This document shows positions 5,519 to 6,350 of a DNA stretch of 6,350 bases, in pieces (position 1 is the stretch's first letter; each line of letters starts with the position of its first letter). The notes beneath the pieces are model-generated. The model had not been told where the DNA came from and ran no database searches. It was given only the letters and a program-made list of their open reading frames with translations. Origin of the DNA: Phycisphaerales bacterium UBA6054 (lineage in GTDB: Bacteria > Planctomycetota > Phycisphaerae > Phycisphaerales > UBA1924); the NCBI GenBank assembly GCA_002429045.1, contig DIYM01000156.1:1-6350 (forward strand). The letters run 5' to 3'. A program made the translations under genes and the position numbers.

Positions 5519-6350
5519 ATGCTCAAGCCGCGCCTGGACAAGCTGACCGCATCGCTCAAGGGCATGGGCTCGATGCGCCCGGTGGGCTTCCCGCTCTCGG
5601 TCGAGTTCGGGGTCGGCTCGCTCAAGGTGCTGCAGTTGGCTCCGGGCGACACGCCATCGATCGTGGCCGCGGCGCAGCTCGACACCCCCGAAGAGATGCT
5701 CGAGAACACGAGCAAGCGGCTTTCGTTCCAGATGGACGCCCTGCCCAAGGTGATCAAGCAGGGCAAGTTCAAGACCAACCGCGCGGTGTGCGCCGTGCCG
5801 GCGGGTCAGATGGTCTGCAAGCCCGTCCAGATCGTGCCTTCGAGCGAGATCTCTCTCGACAAGCTGGCGGCATCGGCGCTGGGCGCGCAGCTCAAGTGCG
5901 ATCCCGAGGCGTTGCTCGTCCGTTGCAGGGCGGTCGAGGGCGCCAAGCCCGGGGGCAAGCAGGAGGTGGTGTGCTTCGCGGCGGCGCGCGACTTCGTCGC
6001 CAGGCTGATGGGCGCGTTGAAAGCCGCCAAGCTCGAGCCTGTGGGCATCCACAACGAGTTCCAGGCCGCCCTCCGGGCGATCGATTCGATCTCGGTGCCC
6101 GGCCAGCCGATGACCGAGACCAGCGGGAACGCCTCGCTCGTGCTCGACCTTGGCACCGCGACAACCAAGGCGATGATCGTTCACGGCACGAAGCTGGTCT
6201 TCGCCCGCTCGATCGAGATGGGCGCCAAGCACTTCGACGATGTCATCATGGATCAGATGGACTGCACCCGGGTCGAGGCGACCCGGATCCGCCTCGGGCT
6301 GGCCCGCCTGGCGCCGCAGCACGCCGCGGTCGGGACCGGCGGGGACGCCG
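5519..6350 (+). CDS. pilM: PilM-like type IV pilus assembly ATPase (5' part, runs off the window)
   Basis: Actin/FtsA-fold cytoplasmic protein that in type IV pilus systems binds nucleotide and the N-terminus of PilN, linking the inner-membrane PilN/PilO complex to the motor. The reading frame is open from ATG 5519 to the window edge, 277 codons, with strong GC3 bias. After a basic stretch of about 25 residues comes the phosphate-1 strand (SVEFGVGSLKVLQL, 27-40). An inserted PilM/SHS2-like region follows (RAVCAVPAGQMVCKPVQIV, 88-106). The second actin subdomain then begins, with phosphate-2 motif VLDLGTATTKAMIV at 208-221 and FARSIEMGAKHFDDVI at 228-243, a typical PilM pattern. GGAGG at 5503-5507 precedes the ATG by 11 nt, slightly long, but no better start is seen. 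The C-terminal third and any pilN/pilO genes lie outside. FtsA and other ASKHA proteins are less likely given the motif spacing; the symbol is a family-level call. Confidence 0.82.
   Translation, partial: MLKPRLDKLTASLKGMGSMRPVGFPLSVEFGVGSLKVLQLAPGDTPSIVAAAQLDTPEEMLENTSKRLSFQMDALPKVIKQGKFKTNRAVCAVPAGQMVCKPVQIVPSSEISLDKLAASALGAQLKCDPEALLVRCRAVEGAKPGGKQEVVCFAAARDFVARLMGALKAAKLEPVGIHNEFQAALRAIDSISVPGQPMTETSGNASLVLDLGTATTKAMIVHGTKLVFARSIEMGAKHFDDVIMDQMDCTRVEATRIRLGLARLAPQHAAVGTGGDA

Noticed and set aside
4949..6322. Minus-strand open frame of 457 codons
   Set aside because: It runs antisense through mqnB, the spacer and the pilM-like gene, both of which have recognisable family motifs. It is Arg/His/Pro-rich without any domain; absence of stops is expected at this GC content.

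Overview
The window is a GC-rich stretch of bacterial chromosome. It holds four complete protein genes, one gene cut off by the right edge, and possibly the tail of another at the left edge. Nearly all codons end in G or C. The gene set (a futalosine-pathway menaquinone gene, a PilM-like pilus ATPase, an HD-GYP protein beginning MLRVP, a long coiled-coil HlyD-type adaptor) and the codon use suggest a Planctomycetota lineage, perhaps Phycisphaerae. That assignment is inference from memory of such genomes; there is no rRNA or marker gene to prove it.

Layout, left to right. Positions 1-191 have an open, GC3-rich frame on + that may be the C-terminal end of a preceding gene. Positions 240-1196 (+) encode a YrbG-type Ca2+/Na+ antiporter with both alpha repeats intact. 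Positions 1308-2606 (+) encode an HD-GYP-type c-di-GMP phosphodiesterase with several signature substitutions and a hairpin just in front of its start. Positions 2614-4359 (-) encode a membrane-anchored HlyD/MacA-type periplasmic adaptor with a very long coiled coil. It converges on the HD-GYP gene with only 7 bp between stop codons. A 197-bp divergent intergenic region follows, then 4557-5291 (+) encodes futalosine hydrolase (MqnB). A 227-bp spacer carrying a GC-only hairpin and a cluster of CGGTC repeats leads to 5519-6350 (+), the first 277 codons of a PilM-like type IV pilus assembly ATPase that runs out of the window.

The genes do not form one operon. They look like separate housekeeping and envelope transcription units: ion exchange, second-messenger turnover, envelope efflux, respiratory quinone synthesis and pilus assembly. 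The only functional link I can suggest is that c-di-GMP turnover (HD-GYP) and type IV pili (PilM) are often connected in bacteria; nothing here shows it directly. I see no mobile element, CRISPR array, tRNA or rRNA, and no convincing new multi-gene system. The points most worth a second look are the adaptor with no transporter partner beside it, the altered HD-GYP signature with its start-proximal hairpin, and the repeat-rich spacer before the pilus gene.
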